Below, piece by piece: positions 25,210 through 34,318 of a DNA stretch of 36,093 nucleotides. Below the pieces are notes generated by a model. That model was not told the origin of the DNA, searched no databases, and saw only the letters and a program-made list of their open reading frames with translations. The stretch comes from Prevotella sp. GTDB taxonomy: Bacteria; Bacteroidota; Bacteroidia; Bacteroidales; Bacteroidaceae. The translations under genes and the position numbers were made by a program. The stretch is from the NCBI GenBank assembly GCA_024682415.1, contig JAIKZG010000045.1, positions 1 to 36,093 on the forward strand, written 5' to 3'. Every line of letters starts with the position of its first letter. Within the stretch, counting starts at the first letter, position 1.

Positions 25210-26718
25210 TTAATCTAAGACGGCTCGCACAGAATAACCTTGCTGACGATAAACGATACCATTGCCATCATCATCTAAATTATCTACGCCTGTTGAGCCA
25301 TATCCCAAACAAAGCCCGAAATACGCCTGAGAAATTGGATAAGCGTTTGAGGACCAATAACAACAACGAAACGCACCTGAGCTACGATTAAGAATATTAG
25401 TACCTACACATCGACCTGCTGCACGCAAATAAATGCTATTCGCATTTCTTTTGCTCGTTATCACATAACCAGTTTCCCCATCTTGCGTTGTCCAAGTCCA
25501 TGTGCAATTCGAAATTAATTCCTGCCACTGAGCAATTGTGGGCATACGCCATGTTCCACCCCATTTTTTACGCGCTACATCGTAAGTAGCATTTCCACTA
25601 AAACCATTTCCTGTATCACCATACAATCCTGCAGCTTTAACAGGATCATTATTTGTTCCGCATTCATCCCGCAGACACATATAATTTTCCCATGAATAGA
25701 CACTCTTTGTCGAAGTTTCTCCCCATGCATAATAATCCCCATAACCCCTTTCAGTGTTTGCTCCAATATTCATAGTTGCCCATTTTACAGAAGTTCCCAT
25801 TCTCACCCACGCATGACCATTTTCCGTGCCACTGCCAGCTACATTATATATAAGTTCAAGAGTATGAATTTTGCCAGCGGTAAACCCCTTCTCTGGTACT
25901 GCTATTGAAAGATTTGTTCCTCCTACGGAAACGACAAACGTAGAAGTCGTGGATTGCGGAATAAGGTATGCTTCAAAAGTTGCTGTAGAATTGTTGTTTG
26001 AAGTTGAGCTTGCGATGGTATTGTGAAGCGTGATTGTGCCGTTGCTTCCACTTGCAGTAAGAGTGCCATCTGAAACTGTTCCCGAAAGTTTTATGCCTGA
26101 CATTGTGAGTTTGGAAATAGTTCCATTGGCAATGTGCTGAGTATTATTCACTTTCACAGAAACTATCAGTTTAGCTACTCGATGTGAATAAGAAATAACG
26201 TTAGCAAAGCCTTGATTAACTGTAGCTGTGCCATAAAGCAAATCGCTCTTTTCTCTGTTGGCATAGCTCGTTTGGTCGCTCTGAACAGAAAAAGAACTAA
26301 GCGCAGTAGATGTGTATGGATACCAAGACGAAACAGAAACATTGCTTGTAGTGGTGAAATAATAAGGCGTATCGCTTGTTAGATTTCCACTTGCGTCTAC
26401 AGAATACTTATAAACTGTGCTGCCAACCTTCACGGCAATGTTTCTATCCGTCATTCCCTCCCAGTTGCTGTTGTCTGATGGTGTACGAGTGGTTGTAGTA
26501 TCAATCTTGAACTCTTTGGCGATTGCTGCTTCTATATCGCCAATTTGAATTTCTGTGCCCCATTCGCCAATGTTATAAGGCTCTTTCTGCGCTGTAATTC
26601 CAGCAGAAAGTTTAAGCTGAGTGCCTTGCTCGTTTGCTGCTTCATCTGAAGATGAGCAAGAAGCGAATGTCATAGCCACAAATGCTATGAACGCCATAAA
26701 TAATAATTGTTTCTTCAT
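25210..26718 (-). CDS. Fimbrillin-like surface lipoprotein with C-terminal FISUMP domain
   Basis: This 502-residue protein has the lipobox TFASC with Cys21 as lipidation site. Its fimbrillin-like domain (about 75-290) shares YKYSVDASGN, YYFTTT and SWYPYTSTA with the paralogue at 73-1791. The C-terminal part (about 300-502) is a FISUMP-type domain: WATMNIGA, YYAWGET, GTWRMPTIAQWQEL, CYWSS and the terminal YSVRAVLD. It is an outer-membrane-anchored surface protein of unknown ligand. The start codon is preceded by an unusually strong AGGAGG (26725-26730, 6 nt away). The promoter, leader RNA and 40-bp repeat array upstream are all homologous to those of the other copy. Confidence 0.82.
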   Translation of the reverse strand: MKKQLLFMAFIAFVAMTFASCSSSDEAANEQGTQLKLSAGITAQKEPYNIGEWGTEIQIGDIEAAIAKEFKIDTTTTRTPSDNSNWEGMTDRNIAVKVGSTVYKYSVDASGNLTSDTPYYFTTTSNVSVSSWYPYTSTALSSFSVQSDQTSYANREKSDLLYGTATVNQGFANVISYSHRVAKLIVSVKVNNTQHIANGTISKLTMSGIKLSGTVSDGTLTASGSNGTITLHNTIASSTSNNNSTATFEAYLIPQSTTSTFVVSVGGTNLSIAVPEKGFTAGKIHTLELIYNVAGSGTENGHAWVRMGTSVKWATMNIGANTERGYGDYYAWGETSTKSVYSWENYMCLRDECGTNNDPVKAAGLYGDTGNGFSGNATYDVARKKWGGTWRMPTIAQWQELISNCTWTWTTQDGETGYVITSKRNANSIYLRAAGRCVGTNILNRSSGAFRCCYWSSNAYPISQAYFGLCLGYGSTGVDNLDDDGNGIVYRQQGYSVRAVLD

Positions 26719-26724
26719 ATTAAT

Positions 26725-26730
26725 CCTCCT
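26725..26730 (-). promoter_or_regulatory. Strong Shine-Dalgarno of fimbrillin-like gene 2
   Basis: AGGAGG lies 6 nt before the ATG at 26718. Such strong sites are uncommon in Bacteroidetes and none is present before the paralogue at 1791. It suggests high translation, or masking by the structured leader. Confidence 0.6.
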
Positions 26731-26808
26731 AATTGTTTTGATTATTTGTTATCGAAATAAGATTGGTGGAGAAATAGAAGCATAGTATTAAACTCGGAGA
26801 TACACGAA

Positions 26809-27036
26809 AGGCGTGTTCGTAACCTTTTGCTGTATCTACCTTATAGAGGCTCGTGGAAAGCCTATGTGCGGAAAGATACGATTACGCCCACGCCTATACG
26901 TGAACATAAACTGTTATCTATTGTTCCGCACATTCGAAATTTTCCACGATTTCTATAAGGAACAAGATAATAGCTTATGCTAATATTCTAAACCAATAAG
27001 GCACGCGACACCGAAACATAAGGCGCTACGCACATT
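26809..27036 (-). promoter_or_regulatory. Structured 5' leader RNA with pseudoknot (copy 2)
   Basis: This copy has the same arrangement as 1924-2145. The outer helix is 26839-26858 with 26942-26960, and the inner 10-bp helix is 26864-26873 with 26924-26933. The pseudoknot helix joins the loop 26882-26895 to the flank 26809-26822, with 12 of 14 positions paired. The helix sequences differ from copy 1 while pairing is kept; single-stranded pieces such as GGAAC, AGATAA and GTATAG are conserved. A small 5' hairpin (GCGCC/GGUGU) also recurs, with an A-U to G.U change. Confidence 0.6.
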
Positions 27037-27043
27037 CTACTTG

Positions 27044-27073
27044 CAAATATAAACCTTATTTTTAAATCCACAA
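27044..27073 (-). promoter_or_regulatory. Promoter of fimbrillin-like gene 2
   Basis: TATATTTG (27044-27051) and TTG (27071-27073) lie 19 bp apart, as in the other copy. The predicted start is near 27037, with a leader of about 320 nt. It belongs to the 65-bp segment 27041-27105 that is identical to 2155-2219. Confidence 0.7.
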
Positions 27074-27096
27074 GCAAAAAAGAAGAAAAATTGAAA

Positions 27097-27395
27097 TTAG
27101 ATTTCTCTGCACAACTCTACAGACAAATCTTAAAACGAAGATTTCGCTGCACAACTCTACAGACAAATCTTAAAATGAAGATTTCACTGCACAAGTCTAC
27201 AGACAAATCTTAAAAACGAGATTTCGCTGCACAACTCTACAGACAAATCCTAAAATGAAAATTTCGCTGCACAACTCTACAGACAAATCCTAAAACGAAG
27301 ATTTCACTGCACAACTCTACAGACAAATCTTAAAACGAAGATTTCGCTGCACAACTCTACAGACAAATCCTAAAACGAAGATTTCGCTGCACGAT
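27097..27395. repeat. 40-bp tandem repeat array 2 (7 units plus a partial)
   Basis: Units start at 27097, 27137, 27177, 27217, 27257, 27297 and 27337; a partial unit from 27377 breaks off at about 27395. The consensus is the same as array 1, with ACAGACAAATC more uniform here. The inverted AAGATTT/AAATCTT arms are kept in most units. The array begins 23 bp upstream of the -33 box of fimbrillin-like gene 2. The remaining 27396-27488 up to the maeB promoter shows nothing I can identify. Confidence 0.95.
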
Positions 27396-27488
27396 AATAC
27401 GCATTCAGGATATAAATTTAAATGATATGCAGACTTACACAAAATATGCGGTGATAGGGACTTTTATTGTTCAAAATGTCATAAATAG

Positions 27489-27520
27489 TTTTGAGAGTTG
27501 AATAATAATTGCTATTTTTG
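27489..27520 (+). promoter_or_regulatory. maeB promoter
   Basis: TTTTG (27489-27493) and TATTTTTG (27513-27520) are 19 bp apart. The predicted transcription start is near 27527, downstream of the in-frame ATG at 27498, which supports 27591 as the real start codon. Confidence 0.7.
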
Positions 27521-27590
27521 CCATGACTCTTATTCTAAGAGATACACAAAGATTATCTTAACAAAACTTATTTATCACATCAGAGAGAAT

Positions 27591-29888
27591 ATGGCAAAAA
27601 TAACAAAAGAAGCAGCATTGGCTTACCATCAGAATGGTAGACCGGGAAAAATAGAGGTGAAACCTACCAAACCTTATAGAACCCAGCTTGACCTGAGCTT
27701 GGCATATTCGCCTGGTGTGGCTTATCCTTGTCTGGAAATTCAGGAAAATCCCAACAACGTTTATAAATACACTGACAAAGGCAACCTCGTAGCCGTGATA
27801 AGCAACGGCACGGCTGTGCTCGGACTTGGCGACATAGGCGCTATGAGCGGCAAGCCAGTGATGGAGGGAAAGGGACTGCTTTTCAAAATCTATGGCGGCA
27901 TTGATGTGTTCGACATAGAGGTGGCAGAGAAAGACCCTGAAAAGTTCTGCGAGGCAGTGGAAAAGATTGCTCCTTCATTCGGTGGTATCAACCTGGAGGA
28001 CATCAAAGCGCCGGAATGTTTCTACATAGAGGAACGACTGAAGAAGACGCTTGACATACCGGTGATGCACGACGACCAGCATGGCACTGCCATCATCTCG
28101 GCAGCCGGATTGAGAAACGCCCTCGAAGTGGCAGGCAAGGATATTAAAAAGGTGAAGATTGTGGTAAACGGAGCGGGAGCTGCCGCCATTTCATGCACCA
28201 AGCTATATTGCGCAATCGGCGCGAAGAAGGAGAACGTGGTGATGATAGACTCTAAGGGCGTTATCACCGACGACAGAGAGAAACTCACTCCGCAGAAAGC
28301 TCTCTTCGCCACACATCGTCGCGATGTGCACACATTGGAGGAAGCGATAAAGGGTGCTGACGTGTTTGTGGGATTGTCGAAAGGCAACATCCTCACTCAG
28401 GATATGATTCGCTCAATGGCGAAAAATCCTATCGTGTTTGCATTGGCTAATCCTGTGCCTGAAATAAGTTATGAGGACGCAATGGCTTCACGCCCCGATG
28501 TGCTCATGTCTACAGGTCGTTCCGACTATCCTAATCAGATAAATAATGTAATAGGCTTCCCTTACATATTCCGAGGTGCGCTCGATGTGCACGCTACATC
28601 AATAAACGAGGAGATGAAGCTCGCGGCAGTGAATGCCATAGCAGATTTGGCAAAAATGCCTGTGCCTGACGTGGTAAACGAGGTGTATCATGTGAACGAC
28701 CTCACATTCGGCCCTAAATATTTCATTCCGAAGCCTGTAGACCCACGCCTTATCACCGAGGTGAGCGCGGCAGTGGCTAAGGCTGCGATGGAAAGCGGTG
28801 TGGCTCGCACTCCTATCACCGACTGGGAGGCTTACAAGCAGAGCTTGCGCCAGCTGTTGGGACAGGAAAGCAAACTCACTCGAAATCTGCACGCTGCGGC
28901 TGCGCTGCATCCACAGAAGGTGGTATTCGCTGAGGGTGGACACCCTACGATGATGAAAGCTGCCGTGCAGGCAAAGACGGAAGGAATATGCCAGCCTATT
29001 CTTCTCGGCAACCCCGACCGCCTGAAGCGTCTTGCCCAACGACTGAAGCTAAGTCTTGACGACATAGAGATAATAGATATGCGTGCCGACCAGGAGCAAG
29101 GCCGCCGCGCCACATTCGCCAAACACTTAGCAGAGAAGCGCGCACGCCAAGGCTACACATTCCAGGAGGCTTACGACAAGATGTATGAGCGCAACTATTT
29201 CGGAATGATGATGGTGGAGAATGGCGATGCCGACGCCTTCATAACAGGTCTTTACACCAAATACTCTAACACCATCAAGGTGGCAAAGGAAGTAATCGGA
29301 GTGCGTCCGCAGTTCCGCACATTCGGAGCTATGCACATTCTCAACACAAAGCGTGGCGTATTTTACATAGCCGACACCCTTATCAACCGTCACCCTGACG
29401 AGAATATCCTTTATGATGTGGCACGACTAAGTGCGCACACCGTAAGATTCTTCAACGATGAGCCTGTAATGGCGATGATAAGCTATTCTAACTTCGGCAC
29501 CGACGAAGTGGGCAGCCCTGTAAAGGTGCATCAGGCTGTGGCTCAGCTGCAGGAGGATTATCCCGACATGGTAATCGACGGCGAAATGCAGGTGAACTTC
29601 GCGCTCAACAAAGAGCTGCGCGATGAGAAATTCCCGTTCACAAGGCTGAAAGGCAAAGACGTGAACACGCTCATATTCCCTAATATGAGCAGCGCCAACA
29701 GCAGCTACAAACTGTTGCAGGCTCTCGACCCCGATGCTGAGATTATAGGCCCTATCCAGATGGGACTTAACAAGCCTATTCATTTCACCGACTTCGAGAG
29801 TTCAGTGCACGATGTGGTGAACATCACTGCCGTGGCTGTAATCGACGCTTACGTAGACAAGATAAAGAAAGCCGGCAAAGAAAAATAG
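27591..29888 (+). CDS. maeB: NADP-dependent malic enzyme with phosphotransacetylase-like domain
   Basis: The start is set at 27591 ([14 protein letters not shown]), because the in-frame ATG at 27498 lies in the promoter. The 765-residue protein has an N-terminal malic enzyme domain (about 1-410) with [29 protein letters not shown] and HDDQHGTA, and a Rossmann part with [12 protein letters not shown]. The C-terminal third (about 430-765) is a phosphotransacetylase-like domain that is usually regulatory in MaeB. It decarboxylates malate to pyruvate with NADPH formation. ispE follows 31 bp later and may be co-transcribed. Confidence 0.95.
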   Translation: MAKITKEAALAYHQNGRPGKIEVKPTKPYRTQLDLSLAYSPGVAYPCLEIQENPNNVYKYTDKGNLVAVISNGTAVLGLGDIGAMSGKPVMEGKGLLFKIYGGIDVFDIEVAEKDPEKFCEAVEKIAPSFGGINLEDIKAPECFYIEERLKKTLDIPVMHDDQHGTAIISAAGLRNALEVAGKDIKKVKIVVNGAGAAAISCTKLYCAIGAKKENVVMIDSKGVITDDREKLTPQKALFATHRRDVHTLEEAIKGADVFVGLSKGNILTQDMIRSMAKNPIVFALANPVPEISYEDAMASRPDVLMSTGRSDYPNQINNVIGFPYIFRGALDVHATSINEEMKLAAVNAIADLAKMPVPDVVNEVYHVNDLTFGPKYFIPKPVDPRLITEVSAAVAKAAMESGVARTPITDWEAYKQSLRQLLGQESKLTRNLHAAAALHPQKVVFAEGGHPTMMKAAVQAKTEGICQPILLGNPDRLKRLAQRLKLSLDDIEIIDMRADQEQGRRATFAKHLAEKRARQGYTFQEAYDKMYERNYFGMMMVENGDADAFITGLYTKYSNTIKVAKEVIGVRPQFRTFGAMHILNTKRGVFYIADTLINRHPDENILYDVARLSAHTVRFFNDEPVMAMISYSNFGTDEVGSPVKVHQAVAQLQEDYPDMVIDGEMQVNFALNKELRDEKFPFTRLKGKDVNTLIFPNMSSANSSYKLLQALDPDAEIIGPIQMGLNKPIHFTDFESSVHDVVNITAVAVIDAYVDKIKKAGKEK

Positions 29889-29919
29889 ACTACATATTTT
29901 TTATATATAATACATTTAT

Positions 29920-30762
29920 ATGATAATGTTTCCTTGTGCCAAGATTAATCTTGGACTGAATATAACAGCAAAAAGAGAAGATGGTTTCCATGATTTGGAA
30001 ACCATCTTCTATCCTCTGCCTCTCACTGATGCATTAGAGATAAAATATATGGGCGATGAATTTCCGAGCGATGTTCCATGCGACCTTAAAGTAACGGGCA
30101 ACGCCGTAGACTGCAATGAGGAGGACAACCTCGTAATTCGTGCCTACAATCTGCTCGCTAAGGATTACAAACTGCCGCGCGTGCATGCCCACCTCTATAA
30201 GCATATTCCTATGCAGGCAGGTCTTGGCGGCGGCTCAAGCGATGCTGCCTTCATGATAAAACTGCTCGATGAGCGTTTCCGTCTTAATATAGGCAACGCT
30301 GAGATGGAGAGATATGCAGCAAAGCTTGGCTCTGACTGCGCTTTCTTCATCACTTGTGAGCCATCGTTCGCGCAAGGCAAGGGCGAGATATTAGAGCCTG
30401 CCGACGCTCCTAAAGGCAATCTGAAAGGTTATTGGCTTGTGCTTGTGAAACCTGCTGTGGCAGTGAGCACAAAGGAGGCTTACGCCAACATCACTCCAAA
30501 GAAGCCGAAGAAATGTTGCAGAGATGTGGTGCATCAGCCTATTGAAACATGGAAGGAAGATTTGGTAAACGACTTTGAGGAATCGGTTTTCAAGAATCAC
30601 CCTCAACTCGCGGAAATCAAGAACAAGCTTTATGCTCTCGGAGCTGCCTATGCATCAATGAGCGGAAGCGGCAGCAGCCTTTATGGCATATTCAAGGAAA
30701 AGCCAACGTTTGGCAAAGAAGAGTTTTCAGAAGACTGCTTCTTCGATGTAATGAAGTTGTAA
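29920..30762 (+). CDS. ispE: 4-diphosphocytidyl-2-C-methyl-D-erythritol kinase
   Basis: This 280-residue GHMP kinase phosphorylates CDP-methylerythritol in the MEP isoprenoid pathway. CAKINLGLNI with Lys8, the ATP-binding loop PMQAGLGGGSSDAA (97-110), LGSDCAFF, and the C-terminal MSGSGSSLYGIF are all visible. An alternative start two codons later is possible. It lies downstream of maeB and is closed by a strong terminator. Confidence 0.95.
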   Translation: MIMFPCAKINLGLNITAKREDGFHDLETIFYPLPLTDALEIKYMGDEFPSDVPCDLKVTGNAVDCNEEDNLVIRAYNLLAKDYKLPRVHAHLYKHIPMQAGLGGGSSDAAFMIKLLDERFRLNIGNAEMERYAAKLGSDCAFFITCEPSFAQGKGEILEPADAPKGNLKGYWLVLVKPAVAVSTKEAYANITPKKPKKCCRDVVHQPIETWKEDLVNDFEESVFKNHPQLAEIKNKLYALGAAYASMSGSGSSLYGIFKEKPTFGKEEFSEDCFFDVMKL

Positions 30763-30797
30763 TCCTTTTAGGATATATAACAAGATTATAAAAAACA

Positions 30798-30837
30798 GAA
30801 AAGCCTCCTCACTTTATTATGCGTGAGGAGGCTTTTC
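30798..30837. terminator. Bidirectional terminator between ispE and the AraC-type gene
   Basis: Perfect 15-bp arms (30798-30812 and 30823-30837, core AAAAGCCTCCTCAC) enclose a 10-nt loop. A and T tracts on both sides suit both converging transcripts. Confidence 0.9.
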
Positions 30838-30843
30838 TTTATG

Positions 30844-31713
30844 TTATGCTTTTCTGAATTCGCTCGGCGTAGTGCCCACCTTTTTCTTGAATTTGGTAGA
30901 GAAATAATCTGCCGACTCGAAATGCAGCTTATAAGCAATCTCTTTCACCGACATATTGGTAGCAGAAAGCAAATCCATAGCTCGCTGCAAACGCAAATCT
31001 TGCTGATACAATGCAGGCGAAACGCCCGTGTATTCTTTAAAGAGTTTTCTGAAATTGGAATATCCCATGCCTATCATCTGAGCCACGTCATGAATGTTTA
31101 GCTCATCTTCCAAATGCTGGCGGATGGCATTGCGCGCCTTGTCGATAAGGTCGGCATGACCATAGCCTTTCTTTAAGGTCTGAGTGCGTTCAAGAGAATA
31201 AAGCATTCCAAGCAGATGGTTCACGATGCCGGCAAGAAACTGCTGCACATAGGCAGGCTCTTCGGCAGCCACATTTATAGCGGAAGAATAGAGTCGCCCC
31301 ACCTCACTTGAATAGCCCACATGATGAATGGGATTATCCACCGAAAGGAATCCGGCATTTACTCTGCGATCCATATTGTCGCCCTTAAATCCTATGCAAT
31401 AAGCTTTCCACCCCGTTTCTTTCAAAGGCATGTAAGAATGCCATTCGCCGGGAAACAGGATAAAAAAATCTCCCGTCTTGATTGTTGTCTCCCCACAGTG
31501 CTCACTTCTGAACAGTCCGCTACCCTCCAAAATATAGAGCAGCTGATATTCATGGAGCACTCTGCCTCGCTCCGGCTTGAAATAGTAGCCGTCGGCATGA
31601 CCTTTGCTGGGATATTCCTCACCCGGTCTCACGTCTTCCAATCCGACGGTGCTGACAGTAAGTCCCCATTCAAGGTCTTTCTTGTTGGCAACAAGATATT
31701 TAAAGTTTTGCAT
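30844..31713 (-). CDS. AraC-family transcriptional regulator
   Basis: The 289-residue regulator has an N-terminal cupin-like sensing domain (about 35-150), with HEYQLLYILEGSG and TGDFFILFPGEWHSY. The C-terminal double helix-turn-helix domain (about 188-289) contains LNIHDVAQMIGMGYSNFRKL and SVKEIAYKLHFESADYFSTK and ends TPSEFRKA. This architecture is common in sugar-responsive AraC regulators, but its inducer and targets cannot be told from the sequence. It follows menB in the same direction but has its own promoter. A palindrome lies in its leader (31740-31762). Confidence 0.9.
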   Translation of the reverse strand: MQNFKYLVANKKDLEWGLTVSTVGLEDVRPGEEYPSKGHADGYYFKPERGRVLHEYQLLYILEGSGLFRSEHCGETTIKTGDFFILFPGEWHSYMPLKETGWKAYCIGFKGDNMDRRVNAGFLSVDNPIHHVGYSSEVGRLYSSAINVAAEEPAYVQQFLAGIVNHLLGMLYSLERTQTLKKGYGHADLIDKARNAIRQHLEDELNIHDVAQMIGMGYSNFRKLFKEYTGVSPALYQQDLRLQRAMDLLSATNMSVKEIAYKLHFESADYFSTKFKKKVGTTPSEFRKA

Positions 31714-31739
31714 AAGATTTTTAATAAATAGTCGATTAG

Positions 31740-31762
31740 TAATTGCGTGATCCGCTCAATTA
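31740..31762. promoter_or_regulatory. Palindrome in the leader of the AraC-type gene
   Basis: TAATTG (31740-31745) and CAATTA (31757-31762) are perfect inverted arms with an 11-base spacer, between the predicted transcription start and the start codon. It is a possible autoregulatory site. The arms are short and AT-rich, so chance is not excluded. Confidence 0.35.
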
Positions 31763-31791
31763 TCCTTTCATTCCTTTGAGAATTACGCACG

Positions 31792-31823
31792 CAAAGATAT
31801 AATATTTTTATCTAACGACAAAA
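31792..31823 (-). promoter_or_regulatory. Promoter of the AraC-type gene
   Basis: TATCTTTG (31792-31799) and TTTTG (31819-31823) are 19 bp apart, a full match. It begins 14 bp beyond the menB stop codon and gives a leader of about 70 nt. Confidence 0.7.
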
Positions 31824-31837
31824 TTATTTTTAAATCA

Positions 31838-32659
31838 TTATGGGAACATCGGATATTGGTCGAAATCGGGCTTGCGCTTCTCAAGGAAAGCCTTGCCGCC
31901 CTCCTGTGCCTCGTCCATAGTGTAGTAGAGCATAGTGGCGTCGCCAGCCAGTTCCTGAATACCTGCCTGACCGTCGAGCTCGGCATTAAGTCCAGCCTTT
32001 ATCATGCGAAGGGCGAGAGGGCTGCGCTCCATCATAGTCTCTGCCCATTCCACGCATTCATCTTCCAAATTGTCGAATGGCACTACCTTATTTACCATGC
32101 CCATCTGCTCTGCTTCCTTAGCAGAATACTGACGGCACATAAACCATATCTCGCGCGCCTTCTTCTGTCCCACCATTCTCGCAAGATAAGAAGCGCCGAA
32201 GCCGGCATCGAAAGAGCCAACCTTAGGGCCTGTCTGTCCGAAGATGGCATTCTCACTCGCTATAGTAAGATCGCACATTACATGAAGCACATGACCGCCA
32301 CCAATGGCATAGCCGTTTACCATGGCAATGACTGGCTTTGGCAAGCGACGTATCTGCATCTGCACATCAAGCACATTAAGGCGTGGCACTCCATCGGTGC
32401 CCACATATCCTCCACGACCTTTCACGTGCATATCACCACCTGAGCAGAAAGCCTTGTCGCCAGCGCCCGTGAGAATCACCACGCGAATATCCTGACACTC
32501 TCTGCAATAGCTGAATGCCTGGCTCATCTCCCATGTAGTGAGCGGAGTGAACGCGTTGCGATAACGTGGGCGGTTGATAGTAATCTTTGCTATATGATTA
32601 TACTCCTCGAAGAGTATCTCCTTGAAGTCGAATGCTTCAATCTTATTCCATGTTCTCAT
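31838..32659 (-). CDS. menB: 1,4-dihydroxy-2-naphthoyl-CoA synthase
   Basis: This 273-residue crotonase-fold enzyme closes the second ring in menaquinone synthesis, from o-succinylbenzoyl-CoA. Visible motifs are [50 protein letters not shown] and the C-terminal [11 protein letters not shown], all typical of MenB. It lies 6 bp after menD. menC and menE, which often follow, are absent here. Confidence 0.96.
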   Translation of the reverse strand: MRTWNKIEAFDFKEILFEEYNHIAKITINRPRYRNAFTPLTTWEMSQAFSYCRECQDIRVVILTGAGDKAFCSGGDMHVKGRGGYVGTDGVPRLNVLDVQMQIRRLPKPVIAMVNGYAIGGGHVLHVMCDLTIASENAIFGQTGPKVGSFDAGFGASYLARMVGQKKAREIWFMCRQYSAKEAEQMGMVNKVVPFDNLEDECVEWAETMMERSPLALRMIKAGLNAELDGQAGIQELAGDATMLYYTMDEAQEGGKAFLEKRKPDFDQYPMFP

Positions 32660-32665
32660 TTTATC

Positions 32666-34318
32666 TTATCTGTTTACTATATATTCTAAAACTTTCGGTC
32701 TGCTTCCTTCCGACGAAACAGCCCAATCCAAACAATTTGTCAAGTCGTCGATATTCTCCGCGCGTTGGTATTCAGCTCCCAATGACTGGCACAAAGCCTC
32801 AGCATTAAGAGAATGACTGCCTGATATCAATGCCTTCGACGCTTCATTCTCATTACACATACCTTGCAGACCGTCAAAGATTGCGCCATGATTATTATTC
32901 AAAAGCAAAACGTGGAGATTGCCTTTCAGCATAGCATTGCGCAAAGCGTTGCTGTCGTAGAAGAAGCTCAAATCGCCCGTCACGCAATACACATCATCCC
33001 TTGTGGCAACCGACATGCCTGCTGCCGTGGATATACTTCCCTCTATGCCATTTACGCCACGATTGCAATACACATAGCCATGAGCCACATCATTTATCAG
33101 TCTTACCGACATGCTGTTGGCACTCTGCAAGCGATAACCGCCATGAGTATGGCTCTGCTCTATTGCTTCAACATATTTCTCAACGGCTTGTCGCTCAAGG
33201 CTTTTACTGTCTTTGGTGACTAAAGATATAGAGCGAGAAGTTTCCAAAAGGTTGTGCCATTTCCGAGCATAGCTTTTCCATTCTTCCAAAGGATAAGCCA
33301 CTGCTTTATCATCTATCGTTTGCCATAACTTCTCAAAGAAGCCTGCAACAGATGATTCCACTACGAAAGCAAGATTTTGGAAAGTGTCGTAAACATCGCC
33401 ACGGCTATTTACTATGCAGGTTTTCGCTCCATCAGAATTCTGCAAAAATCGCTTCGCATTGTTGCTCACGAGCGTACCGCCCACGTATATTATCGCGTCA
33501 GGCATATATTCAGCAGCCTTGTCGCCCATCATCTGAATAGCCTTGTCAATGTTGTAAGGTCGGTCATCAGTAGGGTTGCCGATACATTCATATATAAAGG
33601 CAAACCATGGCGAAAGCGTCTTCAAATAATCTCTTATCCTTTCAGCTTCTCCGCGCGCGAGCTGCCCTATCACTATCATCGGTCGCTGCGCACTCTCAAG
33701 CCAACGCTTAATGCTGCTAAGCTCTCCGCAAGAATCTCTTTTCGCCACATATTCTATCTTTCTCGCTTTAGGCAGCTGCGCCACATTCATATTCATCAAC
33801 GGGCGACTTATCGGCACATTTATCAGCACCGGCGTGCCTCCATCACGCACGCACGCTATAAGAGCCTCATTTATCAGTCGGTTGCAATACCATCGCTCCT
33901 CGTCGTTGTGAGGTTCGGGCAGATTTACAGCCTTTGCCACAAATCTCCCCAAAGAATCGGGCTGAGGAATAGTCTGCCCCACTTGTTGGTCAATCCACGC
34001 CATAGGACGGTCGGCAGCAATCACCACCAACGGCAAATGCTGATAAAAAGCTTCAGCCACGGCAGGCATCACATTGAGAAGAGCAGAACCCGAAGTGACA
34101 CATACTACCACAGGCTCTTCCCTCTCCTGAGCTATGCCGAGAGCATAAAAACCGGCGCTACGCTCATCGGTAACGCCACAACAAACGATATCGGGATTTT
34201 CACTAAGATTATGTACAATAGGAGCATTTCTCGAGCCAGGAGCTACCACCGCATATTTCACTCCGTAAGCCACCAAAAGGGCGGTAAGCTCATTTACATT
34301 TTCTTTGTCGCAATACAT
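32666..34318 (-). CDS. menD: SEPHCHC synthase
   Basis: This 550-residue thiamine-diphosphate enzyme joins isochorismate and 2-ketoglutarate in menaquinone synthesis. It shows VVAPGSRNAPIVHNL and TSGSALLNVMPAVAEAF in the N-terminal domain, and in the C-terminal domain the cofactor motif TGDLSFFYDSNALRNA followed by LLLNNNHGAIF. The length is normal. Its start overlaps the end of menF by 25 bp, so the two are probably translationally coupled. Confidence 0.95.
   Translation of the reverse strand: MYCDKENVNELTALLVAYGVKYAVVAPGSRNAPIVHNLSENPDIVCCGVTDERSAGFYALGIAQEREEPVVVCVTSGSALLNVMPAVAEAFYQHLPLVVIAADRPMAWIDQQVGQTIPQPDSLGRFVAKAVNLPEPHNDEERWYCNRLINEALIACVRDGGTPVLINVPISRPLMNMNVAQLPKARKIEYVAKRDSCGELSSIKRWLESAQRPMIVIGQLARGEAERIRDYLKTLSPWFAFIYECIGNPTDDRPYNIDKAIQMMGDKAAEYMPDAIIYVGGTLVSNNAKRFLQNSDGAKTCIVNSRGDVYDTFQNLAFVVESSVAGFFEKLWQTIDDKAVAYPLEEWKSYARKWHNLLETSRSISLVTKDSKSLERQAVEKYVEAIEQSHTHGGYRLQSANSMSVRLINDVAHGYVYCNRGVNGIEGSISTAAGMSVATRDDVYCVTGDLSFFYDSNALRNAMLKGNLHVLLLNNNHGAIFDGLQGMCNENEASKALISGSHSLNAEALCQSLGAEYQRAENIDDLTNCLDWAVSSEGSRPKVLEYIVNR

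Noticed and set aside
73..27395. Composite transposon bounded by the two lipoprotein modules
   Set aside because: The enclosed 25 kb holds ordinary core genes in typical Bacteroidales order, and there is no transposase or terminal inverted repeat.
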